Source: CAMLHU01 sp031393795 (GTDB taxonomy: Bacteria; Gemmatimonadota; Gemmatimonadetes; Gemmatimonadales; GWC2-71-9). From it: a stretch of DNA of 6,671 bases. The notes beneath the pieces were generated by a model. The model was not told where the DNA came from. It was given only the letters and a program-made list of their open reading frames with translations, and did no database searches. Where the stretch lies: assembly GCA_031393795.1 (NCBI GenBank), contig JANMWE010000091.1, forward strand, positions 1 to 6,671. Direction: 5' to 3'. A program made the translations under genes and the position numbers. Of the stretch, positions 5,824-6,671 are shown piece by piece; the first letter of the stretch is position 1, and every line of letters starts with the position of its first letter.

Positions 5824-6671
5824 ATGCCCGAACTCTTTTCCACCAACCTCCAATACCTCAAGGGCAGCGAAACGGTCGCCATCAGCGCCGCCTGCAAGGC
5901 ACGCCGCGCGGCGGGAGAGGATGTCTTCGACCTCAGCATCGGCGAGCCCGACTTCGACACCCCGGCGCCGGTGGCCGAGGCGGGGATCGAAGCGATCCGG
6001 AAGGGGTACACCAAGTACCCGCCCAACATCGGCACGCTCGAGCTCCGCGCTGCGATGGCGCGGAACCTCTCGCTCATGTCGGGGGGCCGCGCGGTCAACG
6101 CCGACCACCTGGTCGTGAGCTCCGGGTCCAAGCAGGCGGTGTTCAACGCCTGTTTCTCCCTTTTCGGCCCGCAGGACAGGGTGCTGATCCCCTCGCCCGC
6201 GTGGGTGAGCTACCCGCAGATCGTCCACCTCGCGCGCGCCACGCCGATCCTGGTGCCGGGCGACCCCGAGTGGGGGCTCAAGGTCGGGGTGGCGGACCTC
6301 GAGAAGAAGTACGACAAGCTGGTGCGCGGGCTCATCATCTGCTCTCCCTGCAACCCCACCGGCGCGGTGTACACCCTGGCCGAGTTGAAGGCGATCGCCA
6401 AGTGGGCGCACGAGCGGCAGGTCTGGGTCATCGCCGACGAGATCTACCGCCACATCCACTACGGCCCCGGGCCCGCGCCCTCCTTCCTCGATCTCCCCGA
6501 CGAGCTGCTCGAGCGGGTGGTGGTCATCTACGGCGCCAGCAAGGCATACTCGATGACCGGATGGCGCATCGGCGCGGCGCTGGCGCCCCCCGCCCTCGCC
6601 AAGCAGATGGCGGCGCTGCAGTCGCACACCACGACCGGCGCCAACCACATGGCGATGGTCGCCGCGACGCT
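5824..6671 (+). CDS. Class I PLP-dependent aminotransferase, aspartate aminotransferase Ib type; 3' end beyond the window
   Basis: The 282 visible residues are the N-terminal two thirds or more of a fold-type I aminotransferase, usually about 390-400 residues. Landmarks are LSIGEPDFDTPAPV (37-50), YTKYPPNIGTLELR (62-75), SSGSKQAVFNACFSLFGP (99-116), SPAWVSYP (124-131), SPCNPTGAVY (174-183) with Asn177, IADEIYRHIHY (203-213) with Asp205 and Tyr208 contacting PLP, and YGASKAYSMTGWRIG (236-250), in which Lys240 should form the Schiff base and Arg248 bind PLP phosphate. The Trp in SPAWVSYP and the overall pattern resemble bacterial subgroup Ib aspartate aminotransferases, so aspartate/2-oxoglutarate transamination is likely. 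Prephenate or other amino acceptors are possible. The ATG at 5824 fits the family N-terminus, yet it is preceded by a pyrimidine-rich stretch with no Shine-Dalgarno. The C-terminal substrate-binding arginine lies outside the window. Confidence 0.93.
   Translation, partial: MPELFSTNLQYLKGSETVAISAACKARRAAGEDVFDLSIGEPDFDTPAPVAEAGIEAIRKGYTKYPPNIGTLELRAAMARNLSLMSGGRAVNADHLVVSSGSKQAVFNACFSLFGPQDRVLIPSPAWVSYPQIVHLARATPILVPGDPEWGLKVGVADLEKKYDKLVRGLIICSPCNPTGAVYTLAELKAIAKWAHERQVWVIADEIYRHIHYGPGPAPSFLDLPDELLERVVVIYGASKAYSMTGWRIGAALAPPALAKQMAALQSHTTTGANHMAMVAAT

Noticed and set aside
5773..6648. A 291-codon minus-strand frame opposite the aminotransferase gene
   Set aside because: The plus strand carries all PLP-enzyme motifs in order; the antisense product is low-complexity and His/Arg/Val-rich.

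Overview
The window is about 6.7 kb of GC-rich, gene-dense bacterial DNA. It contains seven protein-coding genes, two of them cut by the window edges. The gene content is mostly housekeeping. High GC, frequent GTG starts, a full-length (fused) GcvP and GC-rich short repeats in almost every gap fit a member of the Gemmatimonadota or a comparable high-GC lineage. That assignment is an impression, not something the sequence proves. No tRNA, rRNA, CRISPR array, insertion sequence or phage gene was found.

Layout. Positions 1-3388 carry four minus-strand genes in the order tdk (thymidine kinase, 2783-3388), coaE (dephospho-CoA kinase, 2054-2665), gcvH (lipoyl carrier H protein, 1604-1990) and gcvP (glycine decarboxylase P protein, N-terminal 495 residues, 1-1487). 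GcvH and GcvP are partners in the glycine cleavage system, and gcvT is not next to them in this window. gcvH has a good promoter candidate that starts inside the coaE stop region. tdk has one placed back to back with the promoter region of a plus-strand HU gene (3609-3896). HU is followed by strong hairpins that separate it from a convergent minus-strand gene (4039-5520). That gene encodes a protein with the architecture of a DbpA-type DEAD-box RNA helicase in which the ATPase motifs are degenerate. After a 303-base divergent gap full of repeats comes a plus-strand class I aminotransferase of the aspartate aminotransferase Ib type (from 5824, cut by the right edge).

The points most worth a second look are four. 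The helicase-like protein has lost Walker A, DEAD and motif VI but keeps a recognisable DbpA RNA-binding domain. The tdk-coaE gap is filled by a nested hairpin whose outer arms are two inverted arrays of a 7-bp unit. A 19-bp palindrome-like motif occurs upstream of gcvP and again, inside a large inverted repeat, upstream of the aminotransferase. gcvP shows an abrupt change in leucine codon choice near residue 319, which suggests a mosaic gene. I did not find a convincing new multi-gene system; the novelty here lies in the pseudo-helicase and the intergenic repeats.
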